Translations under genes and position numbers: made by a program
In this document: positions 43,757-53,055 of the stretch, piece after piece
Layout of the letters: every line of letters starts with the position of its first letter
How positions within the stretch are numbered: position 1 is the first letter of the stretch
NCBI RefSeq assembly: GCF_028737315.1
Contig: NZ_JAQZAO010000003.1
Location: 372,001 to 436,000 of the forward strand
Source: Actinomycetospora lemnae
Lineage (GTDB): Bacteria; Actinomycetota; Actinomycetes; Mycobacteriales; Pseudonocardiaceae
Length of the DNA stretch: 64,000 nucleotides
Direction of reading: 5' to 3'
Notes under the pieces: generated by a model
The model's input: only the letters and a program-made list of their open reading frames with translations
The model's database searches: none
What the model was told of the DNA's origin: nothing

Positions 43757-45369
43757 GCGGACATCCGATCGTGCTGCGCACGCCCTGGTACGTCGGGGCG
43801 CGCGCCACGCCGAGGCAGGACCGCTTCTCCGATGGTCAGCGCGCGCCGGCGATCCAGAAGTACGACCGGGACGACTTCGTCGACAGCCTGCTCGCCGACC
43901 CCCGGGCGTCGCTGCGCTTCGACCGGCGCGACCGGTGGACCTTCACGATGCCTCGCAAGCCCGGTCAGGGCACGACGCTGCGGCAGCGGCTGAGCACCCG
44001 GCGCACGGTCACCACCGGCATGCGCAAGCTCTACCAGCCCGCCCACCAGCGCTTCTACGCCGTGACCATCGAACTGTTCTGCGGCGCCCCCGGGCTCCCG
44101 CTGCCCGCGCCGGGGCCCGATCCACGGGTCGGTTTCGTCGTGCGCCGCCGCGTGCCGATCCTCGGCGGGTCGCTCGCGGCTCGCCGCGCGCTGGTCCGCG
44201 CCGCCGCCCGCGAACTGTTCGGCAACCCCGACGACGCCGCCGATCCCGACGAGACCCTCGACGAGCCGACCCTCGACGGCGCGCTCACGGCGGCCGGGAT
44301 CGACGCCGGCTTCAAGGCACGCCACACCGCGCTCCTCGGCCAGGTGAGCGTCGAGTACGAGATCCAGGGCTGGTACGTCGACGAGGACACCGGGCGGGGA
44401 CGGTGGGCACCGGTACCCCGCGCGGTTCTGGGGCCCACACCGGAGCCCACCGACCCACCTCCCGACGACCTCGAGCCCGGCCCGGGCACCGGGGTCCCGC
44501 CGCCCGGCGCGGGGGAGACCGAGCTCGAACTGCCGATGTGGCGCGTACCGACCGCGGCGCAGGACTGCGAACGGGCCCGGAACCGCTCCGTCTGGTTCGG
44601 GGCGGTGCCGACCTTCTCCGGCGATCTGGACGCCGACGGCGCGCCGCGGTTCGACGAGCACGCCACCTACGTCCTGCAGTGCGTCGCCCATCCCCATCAC
44701 GTGACGCCGCGGCCCGCCTACTGCCCGCCCGACGCCGTCCGCAGCGACTACTCCCGTCCTTATCGTGTCGCGGCGTTCTTCGACCCGGCCGGCACCGCGC
44801 AACGCCCGGTGCGGATCACCCTCCCGGACCTCCGGGCGCTGGAGGGCCAGGTCGGGTCCGGGACCGCGCGTCCGGGCGTGACCGTGGAGACCCCCGCGGG
44901 CTCGCAGCTGCCGGCCCCGCCCTTTGGTGCCTTCCCGTCCAAGCCCGCGGCACGCCCGACAGGTGGTGCCGCCGAGCTCTGCTCGTTCTCGATCGAGCTC
45001 ATCACGATCGTCGCGATGTTCGTGCTCCGGCTGTTCCTGCCCGTGGTCATCCTGCTGTTCGGTCTCTGGTGGATGCTGCTGCTGCGCTTCTGCTGGCCAC
45101 GCCCGACCGCCGTGCCGGCCCTGCTGACGGCGCTGGGCGGCGGGTTCGGTGGGCTGGCCGACGGGCCGCGGGAAACGCTTGCCGACGTGCTTGGCGTCGA
45201 CCGGGCCGATCGGGACAGGGTCGTCGACCTGCTGAAGGCACCGACCGCCCTCGGCGGGCTCAGCGCACTGCAGCGACGGGAGCTGGTGAACGAGCTCGCC
45301 CCCGACACCCCGCCTGCGCCGCCGGACCCACCCCCACCACTCGGCCGACCCACGGACCCCCTGTGCTGA
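43753..45369 (+). CDS. eCIS-operon protein with a transmembrane segment, 538 aa
   Basis: Starts at GTG 43753 in overlap with the spike gene (GTGA). Residues 1-400 look soluble (RQDRFSDGQRAPAIQKYDRDDFVDSLLADP; RKLYQPAHQRFYAVTIELFCGAPG; WRVPTAAQDCERARNRSVWFGAVPTFSGD; YVLQCVAHPHHVTPRP). Residues about 415-448 (ELITIVAMFVLRLFLPVVILLFGLWWMLLL) are a long, strongly hydrophobic stretch, enough for one membrane span or a hairpin. A Pro-rich C-terminus follows. I know no named PVC/Afp homologue. It may anchor the particle to the host membrane or be a membrane-active delivered factor. Confidence 0.7.
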   Translation: MSGHPIVLRTPWYVGARATPRQDRFSDGQRAPAIQKYDRDDFVDSLLADPRASLRFDRRDRWTFTMPRKPGQGTTLRQRLSTRRTVTTGMRKLYQPAHQRFYAVTIELFCGAPGLPLPAPGPDPRVGFVVRRRVPILGGSLAARRALVRAAARELFGNPDDAADPDETLDEPTLDGALTAAGIDAGFKARHTALLGQVSVEYEIQGWYVDEDTGRGRWAPVPRAVLGPTPEPTDPPPDDLEPGPGTGVPPPGAGETELELPMWRVPTAAQDCERARNRSVWFGAVPTFSGDLDADGAPRFDEHATYVLQCVAHPHHVTPRPAYCPPDAVRSDYSRPYRVAAFFDPAGTAQRPVRITLPDLRALEGQVGSGTARPGVTVETPAGSQLPAPPFGAFPSKPAARPTGGAAELCSFSIELITIVAMFVLRLFLPVVILLFGLWWMLLLRFCWPRPTAVPALLTALGGGFGGLADGPRETLADVLGVDRADRDRVVDLLKAPTALGGLSALQRRELVNELAPDTPPAPPDPPPPLGRPTDPLC

Positions 45370-48353
45370 GCCCGCCGGAGCGGGCGCCCACGTTCCCGAC
45401 CCCCGCCCGGCCCGCGCCCGTACCCCAGGCTCCGGCCGCGCCGGCCCCGGGGGCGCTGTCGGGGGCGCTCGCCCGGACCCTGCCGCCGCCGCGCGCCCCG
45501 CTCGGTCCGCCGGCGCCGCCCGGACCGACCGCCGCGCCGGCGGCCGCCGCGGGCGGCGGTGCCGTGGCCCTCGCGGGTGGTGCCCCGCTGGTGCTCCCCG
45601 AGCCGGTCGCCGCCCAGGTCGCGGCCGCCGGAGAAAAGGGAGCGTCGATCCCGGTGAGCGTGGGGACGGTCGCCGCGGGCGACCTCCAGGTCCGCCTCGT
45701 CGCCGGGGGTTACGAGTCGGTCGGAGGCTGGGCGGCGCTGCCGCTGCACTACGCAGTGTTCGCGCCGCTCGAGCGGTTCGGTGTCGTGCCCGTTGTCGCG
45801 GTCAACATCGCGAAGGGCGCTGTCGAGGGCCGGGCGTCGATCGCGCGCAACGGCCGCCCACTGGTGGGGGAGAAGGCACTGCTCGACGCGGTCGTCGACC
45901 ACGCCGCGGCGTTGGGCTGGCACGGCCTTGACGGTCTGAAGATGGACGGGATCGAGAACGCGCTGCGTGGCCCGACCCTGGTGCTGCGGGCGGGTGGGCT
46001 GTCCTTCCGGATCGGCCAGTTCCTCGCCGGAAGCGGGACGTTCGGCGTCGAGGACGCCGCGGTGACGTTCCAGGCCCACGCCACCGGCCGGGTCGGGCAG
46101 GTGGCGACGGTTGAGCTCGACCTCGCGCGGGGTGCCGACGGCGCCCTCACCGGCCGCGGGGTCGGAAACCTCGCGATGCGCGGGTTCACCGGGCAGCTCA
46201 CCGCCGCCTTCGCCGGCGGCGCGGTGGACGTGCAGGGCGTCGTCACGTATGCCGACGAGCGGTTCAGCGGGCAGGTCACCCTCGTCGCCACCGATGCCGC
46301 GAGCGCGAAGGCCCTCACCGACGCGCGGATGCCCGCGCAGGCCATGCCCGCCGCCGCGGCCGCCGCAGGCCCGGCCGTGGCCCCCGTCGGGCCCGCGCAG
46401 GCCGCGCCCGCACCGGCCGGGCCGAAGCCCGGACCCAGGGTCATCGCTGGGTGGGGAACAGTCCGGATCCGGCTCGCGGACTGGCTGAGCGGCGAGGCGC
46501 TGGTCGTCGTCGACCACCAGGGCGACATCACCGTCGTCGGATCCATCACTCCGAAGATGGACAAGCCCCTGTTCGAACAGAAGCCGTTCCGCCTCGACCT
46601 CCCCGCGCCGCGGATCAAGGCGCTGTACGGCATCCCCCTGGTCGGCAACGTGTCCGTGTTTGTCCAGGTGCGCCCCGCGGCCGTCGCCTGGATCGGTCCG
46701 GCCACGCTCGATCACATGGCCCTGAACGGGACGTACTCCACGAAGCCGGAAGTCCTGAAGAACTTCGGCCTCACCGGGACGTTGAACGTCTCGGCCTACG
46801 CCGGCCTGGAGATCACGGTCGAGGGCGGCGCGGGCGTCGAGCTCGTCGGACACGAGGTCACCGCAGGCGTCGGGATCACCGCCGTCGCCGGCATCAAGGG
46901 CTACGTCGAGGCGACGCCCACCATCGGCTACCGGGAGCTCGCCGACCCCAAGGCCGGCAAGCGCGGTGAATTCTTCGTCGCCGGGCACCTCGAGCTCGCC
47001 GCCCAGCCGTTCCTCGGGCTGCGCGGCGAGCTGTTCGTCGATCTCGACAGTCCGTTCTGGTCGCCGGCTCCGGACCACCGCTGGACCTGGCCGCTGGGTT
47101 CGCTGGAGTACCCGCTGCCGGGCCAGTTCGGCATCGGCGCCGACGTCGAGCACGTCCTGGGGTCCGGGAAGGTCCCGGAGATCAAGTTCTCGCCGGTCGC
47201 CTTCGACGGCAGCAAGTTCATGACCGACCTGCTCAGTGAGAAGGTCCCCCCGAAGACGTCCTCCGACGCGAAGAAGCCGGGCACGTGGAAGGAAGGCGCC
47301 GGCGCAGCGGCACCGGCCCGACCCGCCAAGCCCGACGCCACGGCCGGTGCGACCGCGAAGCCCGCGGTCGGCAAGCCCGCCGACGAGCCCGCCGTGGCCA
47401 AGAAGGACGTGGGCAAGGTCCCGACCCGCGACCCGGCCGCCCAGAAGCGGTGGAACGAGGGCAAAGAGGCCCTCGCCGACCTCGCCCGGCGCTCCCACGA
47501 GAACCCCCAGGACGAGAAGGAGATCCGGGCGAGCCTCGCGGCCATCAAGAAGGACAAGGGCTTCACCACTCTCACCCCGCGCCGGGAGGGGAGCAAGTGG
47601 TCCGTCGACGCGGCCATGAGCCCGGTCGAGAAGGACGTCGCCGAGATCGACGCCGAATCGAGCGGGATACCGGGAGGGAGTTCGGTTCCCCCCGGCTACA
47701 CGATCAAGAAGGTCAGTTTCACCAGCTCCGACCCGGACTTCTGGGATCGGCCCGGAGCCGACACGGATGTCGTCCCTCAGCCGAAGGTCGCCATCGAGAT
47801 GCCAGGTGGAGTTCGGGCCTGGAGAGACAGGGTCGGTGGGCCCGTGCGTCACGAGGCGCCGCTCGGAGCAGCTGTGGCTCGGGCAGGCCAGGAGAAGGAG
47901 CACTTCACGGCCTCCGAGCACGGCAATCTCGCCGCCGGTCCGAAGTACGAACGGGCTCACACGCTCGGCGCAGGAACGGGATTCGAGAGCCCGTACGCGA
48001 TCTACTACGCGCCCCGCGTCGTCAATCAGGACCTACAGAACCAGGGCATCGAGGCCTACATGCGCTCGTTGGCGACGGGTCCCCCTCCCGGTCACCAGTA
48101 TCGAGTGATCACCTCCACATCGACGATTCCCGACACCCGACGTCTCGGGGGCGTGGCATATCGGCTGCAGGCCGTGGTCGACGGCCGCGTGCACGACGTC
48201 GCGTCCTACGAAATCCAGATCACCGGCTCCAAGGACCACCCGAGGGTCAAGGCGACTCAGCTGCGGTTCGCTGACAACCCCATGGCGGCCGGGGTCAGGG
48301 AGCGGGTGCCGGTCCCCGCCATCTTGCTCTCATCGTTCGACAAGACCCTGTGA
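45363..48353 (+). CDS. Probable eCIS cargo: large carrier protein with C-terminal polymorphic-toxin-like domain
   Basis: A protein of 996 residues from GTG 45363, overlapping the previous stop by 7 bp. Layout: Pro/Ala-rich leader (1-70); beta-rich region with VARNGRPLVGEKALLDAVVDHA-like text (70-330); a conserved-looking block (about 365-635: VRIRLADWLSGEALVVVDHQGDITVVGSITP, RIKALYGIPLVGNVSVFVQV, HLELAAQPFLGLRGELFVDLDSPFWS, WTWPLGSLEYPLPGQFGIGADV), which I recall from eCIS-linked cargo proteins; a Lys/Ala/Pro linker (640-690); and a terminal domain (about 770-996). The last contains YERAHTLGAGTGFESPY and YYAPRVVNQDLQNQGIEAYMRS, resembling polymorphic-toxin nuclease-like tips. No immunity gene follows. 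Base composition falls in the last 700 bp. Confidence 0.65.
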   Translation: MLSPPERAPTFPTPARPAPVPQAPAAPAPGALSGALARTLPPPRAPLGPPAPPGPTAAPAAAAGGGAVALAGGAPLVLPEPVAAQVAAAGEKGASIPVSVGTVAAGDLQVRLVAGGYESVGGWAALPLHYAVFAPLERFGVVPVVAVNIAKGAVEGRASIARNGRPLVGEKALLDAVVDHAAALGWHGLDGLKMDGIENALRGPTLVLRAGGLSFRIGQFLAGSGTFGVEDAAVTFQAHATGRVGQVATVELDLARGADGALTGRGVGNLAMRGFTGQLTAAFAGGAVDVQGVVTYADERFSGQVTLVATDAASAKALTDARMPAQAMPAAAAAAGPAVAPVGPAQAAPAPAGPKPGPRVIAGWGTVRIRLADWLSGEALVVVDHQGDITVVGSITPKMDKPLFEQKPFRLDLPAPRIKALYGIPLVGNVSVFVQVRPAAVAWIGPATLDHMALNGTYSTKPEVLKNFGLTGTLNVSAYAGLEITVEGGAGVELVGHEVTAGVGITAVAGIKGYVEATPTIGYRELADPKAGKRGEFFVAGHLELAAQPFLGLRGELFVDLDSPFWSPAPDHRWTWPLGSLEYPLPGQFGIGADVEHVLGSGKVPEIKFSPVAFDGSKFMTDLLSEKVPPKTSSDAKKPGTWKEGAGAAAPARPAKPDATAGATAKPAVGKPADEPAVAKKDVGKVPTRDPAAQKRWNEGKEALADLARRSHENPQDEKEIRASLAAIKKDKGFTTLTPRREGSKWSVDAAMSPVEKDVAEIDAESSGIPGGSSVPPGYTIKKVSFTSSDPDFWDRPGADTDVVPQPKVAIEMPGGVRAWRDRVGGPVRHEAPLGAAVARAGQEKEHFTASEHGNLAAGPKYERAHTLGAGTGFESPYAIYYAPRVVNQDLQNQGIEAYMRSLATGPPPGHQYRVITSTSTIPDTRRLGGVAYRLQAVVDGRVHDVASYEIQITGSKDHPRVKATQLRFADNPMAAGVRERVPVPAILLSSFDKTL

Positions 48354-48394
48354 GGGCGACGGGCTCGTGACGCGCGCTCGCGCAGCATCGGGGC

Positions 48395-48790
48395 ATGACC
48401 GCACCCCCACGAGTGCAGGACCCGGCCGACGCGTGGTTGGGCACCGGGTTCCGGTTCCCGATCGAGAAGCCGGCGTACTCGAGCGGGATGGCGCGGGTGC
48501 GGCAGGCGATCGAGACGATCATCGGCACCGAACCGGGGGAGCGGGTCATGCTCCCGGAGTTCGGGTGCGGGCTGCGGCGGTTCCTCATGGCGCCGAACAA
48601 CCCGGCGACGCGCAGTGCGATCGCCGAGGAGATCACCCAGGCGCTCACCCTCTGGGAACCGCGCATCCGGTTGACGGGGGTCACCGTCACCCCTGCCGAG
48701 GAGCCGACCGTCGTGTGGATCGACATCGCCTACGTGCGGCGGGTCGACCTGCGGGCGGACAACATCGTCTACCCGTTCGCCCTGCGGTAG
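48395..48790 (+). CDS. eCIS baseplate wedge protein, gp25-like
   Basis: A protein of 131 residues, ATG 48395. The gp25 signature is complete: GTGFRFPIEKPAYSSGMARVRQAIETIIGTEPGERVMLPEFGCGLRRFLMAPNNPATRSAIAEEITQALTLWEPRI with the conserved EFG. The family forms the baseplate wedge that starts sheath assembly (Pvc9/Afp9). It begins 41 bp after the cargo gene and restarts the baseplate block. Confidence 0.95.
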   Translation: MTAPPRVQDPADAWLGTGFRFPIEKPAYSSGMARVRQAIETIIGTEPGERVMLPEFGCGLRRFLMAPNNPATRSAIAEEITQALTLWEPRIRLTGVTVTPAEEPTVVWIDIAYVRRVDLRADNIVYPFALR

Positions 48791-48799
48791 GGGCCGGCC

Positions 48800-50992
48800 G
48801 TGACGCTGGTGGGACCGGTCCTCGACGACCGCACCTACGCCCAGCTGCGCGACGAGCTCGTCGCGCGGATCCCGGTCTACGCCCCGGAGTGGACCGACCA
48901 CAACGAGAGCGACCCCGGGATCGCGCTGCTCGAACTGTTCGCCTACCTCGGCGAGTCGCTGCTGTTCCGGTTCAACCAGATCCCCGAGGCCACCCAGGTC
49001 GCGTTCCTGCGCCTGCTCGGGGTGCAGCCGCGTCCCGCGCAGATCGCCTCGACGCTGCTCGTGCTGAGCACGGACGTGGACAAGGGCGTGTCCGTTCCGA
49101 CCGGCTCCCTCAGCAGGGCCGGCGCCACCGAGTTCTCCACCCGCAGCGAGGTCGTCGCGTGGCCGCTGGAGGCCCACGCGATGGGGAAGCGTGCCGCCGG
49201 CCCGCTGCCCACCGACCCCGCCGCCGCCGCGGCCGAGAAGAGGCGCCGCGAGCACGCGGTGGCCTGGCTCCCCTCCGCCGCGCAGGCCGCAGCCGCCGCG
49301 AACCCGCCGGTCTACTACGAGACCGAGCACGTCCCGGTGGAGCCGACCGCACCCGGAGCGGAGCCGCTCGACGTCGCCGCCACCGTGGACGGTGCGCTGT
49401 GGGTCGCGCTGGTCGGCGATGCACTGCCGGACGCCGGCCGGTCGATCTTCCTCGGGGTCGCGATCGACACCGACGTCGATCCGCACCCGTTCGCGCTCGA
49501 GCGGGCCGCGAGCGGCGACTTCACCGCCGACACGCTGCGGGGCGACCCGCCGGCGGTCGACTGGGAGCTGTGGCACCCGCCGTCGGCGCGGGCGCCGTAT
49601 CCCTTCACCGCCCTGTCCACGCCCGCGGACAGCACGCGAGGGCTGACCGTCACCGGCGTGGTGATGATCGACCTTCCGCCCGGCCCTCGGGGGCAGCAGG
49701 GCGACAACGGCGAGGGCGGGATCGACGCTCCGCCGCGCCTCGACGACCCGAAGCTTGCGGCGCGGGTGGTCGGGTGGCTGCGCGCGCGCCGGCCGGCTCA
49801 CGAGAACGACGCGATCCACCGGGTCCGCTGGGTCGGGCTGAACGCCGTCGACGTCGACCAGGCGCGCACCGCGACCCCTGAGCTGCTGGGCGTCGGCACC
49901 GGGGAACCGGGCCAGACGTTCCGTCTGGTCGGGCACCCGGTGCTCGTCGGCAGCACCCGGCTGCAGGTCGAGGAGGACGGAGGGTGGCGGAGCTGGACCG
50001 AGGTCGACGGGCCAGCCACTCTCGCCCTCGCCGACGAGAACGCTCGGCCGTTCACCGTTGATCCGACCACCGGCACCGTGCGCTTCGGCGGAACCCGCAC
50101 CCGTGTCCCGCAGGCCGGTGAGCGGGTCCGGGTGCTGTCCTATCGCGTCGGCGGTGGCGCGGCCGGCAACGTTCCCGCCAAGGCGCTCTCGCCGCCGAAC
50201 GGGTTCGCCGTCAAAGGGACCAACGTGCTCCCGGCCACCGGCGGTCGGGACGCGCCCACCCTCGACGAGGTCCTCGAGGAGGTCCCGGTCGCGGTGCACC
50301 GCCGGGACCGTGCGGTGACCCCCGAGGACGTCGCCGCACTCGCCGGCGAGGTCGCCGGGGTGGCGCGCGCCGAGACCCTGGCCCGGTTCCACCCCGACAC
50401 CCCGACGCAACCGGCGGCCGGCGTCGTCACGGTCGTGGTGTTCCCGACCGAAGACCGGCGTCGCCCCGGTGCGCCCGAGCCCGACCTGGACCTCCTGCGG
50501 CGGGTGGTCACCTACCTCGAACCGCGCCGCCTGGTGACCACGGAGCTCTACGTCGTGCCGCCGACCTACCGGCGGATCGCGCTCTCGGTGGGGGTGGAGG
50601 TCGAGCCCGGGCACCCGATCGACGCGGTGCGTCGGTGGGTCGCGCTGATCCTGCGCCAGTTCCTCGCCCCGCTGCCGCCCTACGGCCCCGACGGCCAGGG
50701 CTGGGACCTTGGGCGCACGGTGGGCCGCAACGAGCTCGCCGCGGTCGCGACGCAGGTCGAGGGCGTGCGGTGGGTGCGGGAGCTCCGTCTCGGACTCGTG
50801 GTCACGGCCGCGGCCGGCACGACGGGAACCACCGTGACCGAGGCCGACGAGGTCCGCCTCGAGAAGTGGGAGGTCCCGGAGGTCGTCGCGGTCGCCGTCG
50901 TTCCGGGCGATCCGCCGCCCCCAAGCGTCGAGCCGCCGCCGCCACCGGGGGGCGGTCCCGTGCTGGTCCCGCTGCCACCGGACGTGTGCTGA
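48800..50992 (+). CDS. eCIS baseplate protein J-like (gp47; Pvc11-type)
   Basis: A protein of 730 residues from GTG 48800. It has the J-like landmarks: DDRTYAQLRDELVARIPVYAPEWTDHNESDPGIALLELFAYLGESLLFRFNQIPEATQVAFLRLLGVQPRPA at the start, then a long variable region. The core follows: GERVRVLSYRVGGGAAGNVPAKAL, RDAPTLDEVLEEVPVAVHRRDRAVTPEDVAALAGEVAGVARAE, EPDLDLLRRVVTYLEPRRLVTTELYVVPPTY. Pro-rich C-terminus. It is the main wedge of the baseplate. The ATG of the next gene uses the last base of its stop. Confidence 0.93.
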   Translation: MTLVGPVLDDRTYAQLRDELVARIPVYAPEWTDHNESDPGIALLELFAYLGESLLFRFNQIPEATQVAFLRLLGVQPRPAQIASTLLVLSTDVDKGVSVPTGSLSRAGATEFSTRSEVVAWPLEAHAMGKRAAGPLPTDPAAAAAEKRRREHAVAWLPSAAQAAAAANPPVYYETEHVPVEPTAPGAEPLDVAATVDGALWVALVGDALPDAGRSIFLGVAIDTDVDPHPFALERAASGDFTADTLRGDPPAVDWELWHPPSARAPYPFTALSTPADSTRGLTVTGVVMIDLPPGPRGQQGDNGEGGIDAPPRLDDPKLAARVVGWLRARRPAHENDAIHRVRWVGLNAVDVDQARTATPELLGVGTGEPGQTFRLVGHPVLVGSTRLQVEEDGGWRSWTEVDGPATLALADENARPFTVDPTTGTVRFGGTRTRVPQAGERVRVLSYRVGGGAAGNVPAKALSPPNGFAVKGTNVLPATGGRDAPTLDEVLEEVPVAVHRRDRAVTPEDVAALAGEVAGVARAETLARFHPDTPTQPAAGVVTVVVFPTEDRRRPGAPEPDLDLLRRVVTYLEPRRLVTTELYVVPPTYRRIALSVGVEVEPGHPIDAVRRWVALILRQFLAPLPPYGPDGQGWDLGRTVGRNELAAVATQVEGVRWVRELRLGLVVTAAAGTTGTTVTEADEVRLEKWEVPEVVAVAVVPGDPPPPSVEPPPPPGGGPVLVPLPPDVC

Positions 50993-53055
50993 TGGACGGC
51001 GAGCGCGCGATGTCGGCCGTCGCGACCCCCACGCAGTGGGGCCGGTGCGCGCACCGGGACACGATGCTGCTCGACGGCGGCGGGGTCGGGCTGGACTGGT
51101 CCGCGCCGGTCACCGATGTCAGCACGGCGCCCGCCGAGCCCTCAGGGCTGGTGTTCGACCGCCGTGGCGTGGCCTACCGCTCGTGGCCCGACCGCGACCG
51201 TGTCGAGCCGCGCCCCCACCCTGGTGGAGCGGGGGCGCCATGGCCGCCGGGAGTGAGCCGGCGCCCGCTGGGCCTGGCCGTGGACGAGCGCAACCGGCTC
51301 TACGTCACCGAGGCCCGTGCGGGCATCGTGCGGGTGGTCGACCTCGAGGCCGACCGGGTGCTCCGGGCGGTCCCGCTGGCGTCGTCCCCGCTCGACGTCG
51401 CGGCCGACGGTGCCGAGGCCGTCGTGCTGACCCGCGCCGACGTGCTCCTGCGGATCCGCGGACGGCGAGGCCCGATCGGCCGGGTCGCCCCGGTCGCCCC
51501 GGCTCCCGGGCTCGCGGCCCGGCGGGTCGCCGTCCTCGACGGCGAGGTGCTTGTCCTCTGGAGCAGCGGGGAGGTCGCCGATGTCGACGGCCGTGTCGTC
51601 GCCGCGGTCGACGGCGCCACCGACCTCGAGACCGTCGACGGCGTCCTCGTCGTCGCTCGCGGTCGCGACGAGGTGCTGCGCCGCTTCCGACGCGTCCCCG
51701 GCCGCGGCGTCGGTGAGATCGAACCGCTCGGAGTGCGGGACCACGACGGCGGGGCGATCGCGGCCACGCCGGACGGCGGCGTCGCGGTCACGACGCCGTG
51801 GGGCTACGGACGGGCGGCCGGGCCGCGGGTGCGGTACCCACGGACGGGTCGGGTGGTCACCTACCGACTGGACGCGCGTCGTCCCCGGACCCGATGGGGA
51901 CGGGTGTTCCTCGATGCCTGCGTCCCCGCCGGCACCGACGTGCGCCTGCGCTTTCTCACCGCCGAGGAGGACGACGCCACCGATCCTCTGCCCTGGGCCC
52001 CGCCGGCGCGCACCCACGTCGGCCGGCCCGACCCGGCTCCGCAGCTGCCCTCGATCTCGGCGCTGGCCGAACTCACTCCCCGGCGGCTCTACCGCCGGCC
52101 CACCGGCCGCGAGTGGCCGTGGGCGCAGGTCGCCGGTGGGGACACCTTCGAGACCTACGAGTCCCCGGTCCACGCCCCGCCGGGGCGGTACCTGTGGATC
52201 GTGCTGGAGCTGACCGGCGGCGAGCAGGCGACCCCGCGCATCCGCGCGCTGCGCGTCGAACGCCCAGGGCACCGACTCCTCGACATGCTCCCGCGGGCCT
52301 GGTCCCGGCACGAGGCGGACGCCGGGCTGCTGCACCGGGCGCTGGCGCCCGCCGAGGGCCTGCTGCACGAGATCGACGAGCGGGCCGCGCGGCGGTCGGT
52401 CCTGGTGGACCCAGTGCGGACGCCGTCGGAGGCCCTGCCGTGGCTCGCGCGGATGCTCGGCGTCGCCCTCGACGGAAACTGGCCGGAGGATGCGCGCCGC
52501 CGGCTGCTCGCCGAGGCGTTCGAGCTCTACCGCTACCGCGGCACCGTGCGTGGCCTGCAGCGGATGCTGGAGCTCGCCCTCGGCGTGCCGCTCACCGTCG
52601 TGGAGGCATGGCGACTACGTGGGCTCGGCGGCGCCGTGCTCGGGGCGCTGCCCTCGGGACGCCCGGCGCCGGCGGTGGGGGCGACCGCCGGCCGCCTCGG
52701 CGGCTTCCGGGTGGGCGGGCAACGACCGGGCACCGACGGCTACACGGCGACTGCGCACCGGTTCACCGTCCTCGTGCCGGGGTGCCTCGACCGGACTCTG
52801 CGGGCCCGGGTCGACGCCGTCCTCGAGGCGCACCAGCCGGCGCACACGGTGGCCGAGGTGTGCGAACTCGGGATCGGGATGGTGGTGGGTCAGCAGGCCC
52901 ACATCGGCCTCACCACCTTCGTCGGTCCGCCGCCCGGCCACCCGCGGCCCCGGGTGGGGGAGGGGGCGCTGGGCGAGGACGCCGTCGCCGGCACCACGGG
53001 CGAGGGCGCCCGCCTCGGGGTCACCAGCCGCACCGGAGGGTGGCGGGTCGGGTGA
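50992..53055 (+). CDS. eCIS tail protein I-like wedge with N-terminal beta-propeller
   Basis: A protein of 687 residues from ATG 50992 (TGATG overlap; Met at 51010 is an alternative). The first about 400 residues are propeller-like NHL-type repeats (RRPLGLAVDERNRLYVTEARAGIVRVVDLEADRVLRAV; LDVAADGAEAVVL; GGAIAATPDGGVAVTTPWG). The last about 260 carry the P2 gpI pattern (HRLLDMLPRAWSRHEADAGLLHRALAPAEGLLHEIDERA, LPWLARMLGVALDGNWPEDARRRLLAEAFELYRYRGTVRGLQRMLELALGVP). gpI proteins bridge wedge and fibre; the propeller addition triples the normal size and may hold fibres or sugars. Confidence 0.88.
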   Translation: MDGERAMSAVATPTQWGRCAHRDTMLLDGGGVGLDWSAPVTDVSTAPAEPSGLVFDRRGVAYRSWPDRDRVEPRPHPGGAGAPWPPGVSRRPLGLAVDERNRLYVTEARAGIVRVVDLEADRVLRAVPLASSPLDVAADGAEAVVLTRADVLLRIRGRRGPIGRVAPVAPAPGLAARRVAVLDGEVLVLWSSGEVADVDGRVVAAVDGATDLETVDGVLVVARGRDEVLRRFRRVPGRGVGEIEPLGVRDHDGGAIAATPDGGVAVTTPWGYGRAAGPRVRYPRTGRVVTYRLDARRPRTRWGRVFLDACVPAGTDVRLRFLTAEEDDATDPLPWAPPARTHVGRPDPAPQLPSISALAELTPRRLYRRPTGREWPWAQVAGGDTFETYESPVHAPPGRYLWIVLELTGGEQATPRIRALRVERPGHRLLDMLPRAWSRHEADAGLLHRALAPAEGLLHEIDERAARRSVLVDPVRTPSEALPWLARMLGVALDGNWPEDARRRLLAEAFELYRYRGTVRGLQRMLELALGVPLTVVEAWRLRGLGGAVLGALPSGRPAPAVGATAGRLGGFRVGGQRPGTDGYTATAHRFTVLVPGCLDRTLRARVDAVLEAHQPAHTVAEVCELGIGMVVGQQAHIGLTTFVGPPPGHPRPRVGEGALGEDAVAGTTGEGARLGVTSRTGGWRVG

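Noticed and set aside
44760-47960. Very long minus-strand open frame (over 1000 codons) opposite the membrane-segment and cargo genes
   Set aside because: Composition is Gly/Arg/Asp/Val-rich without domains; it mirrors the codon pattern of the plus-strand genes and has no ribosome-binding site. Typical high-GC shadow frame.
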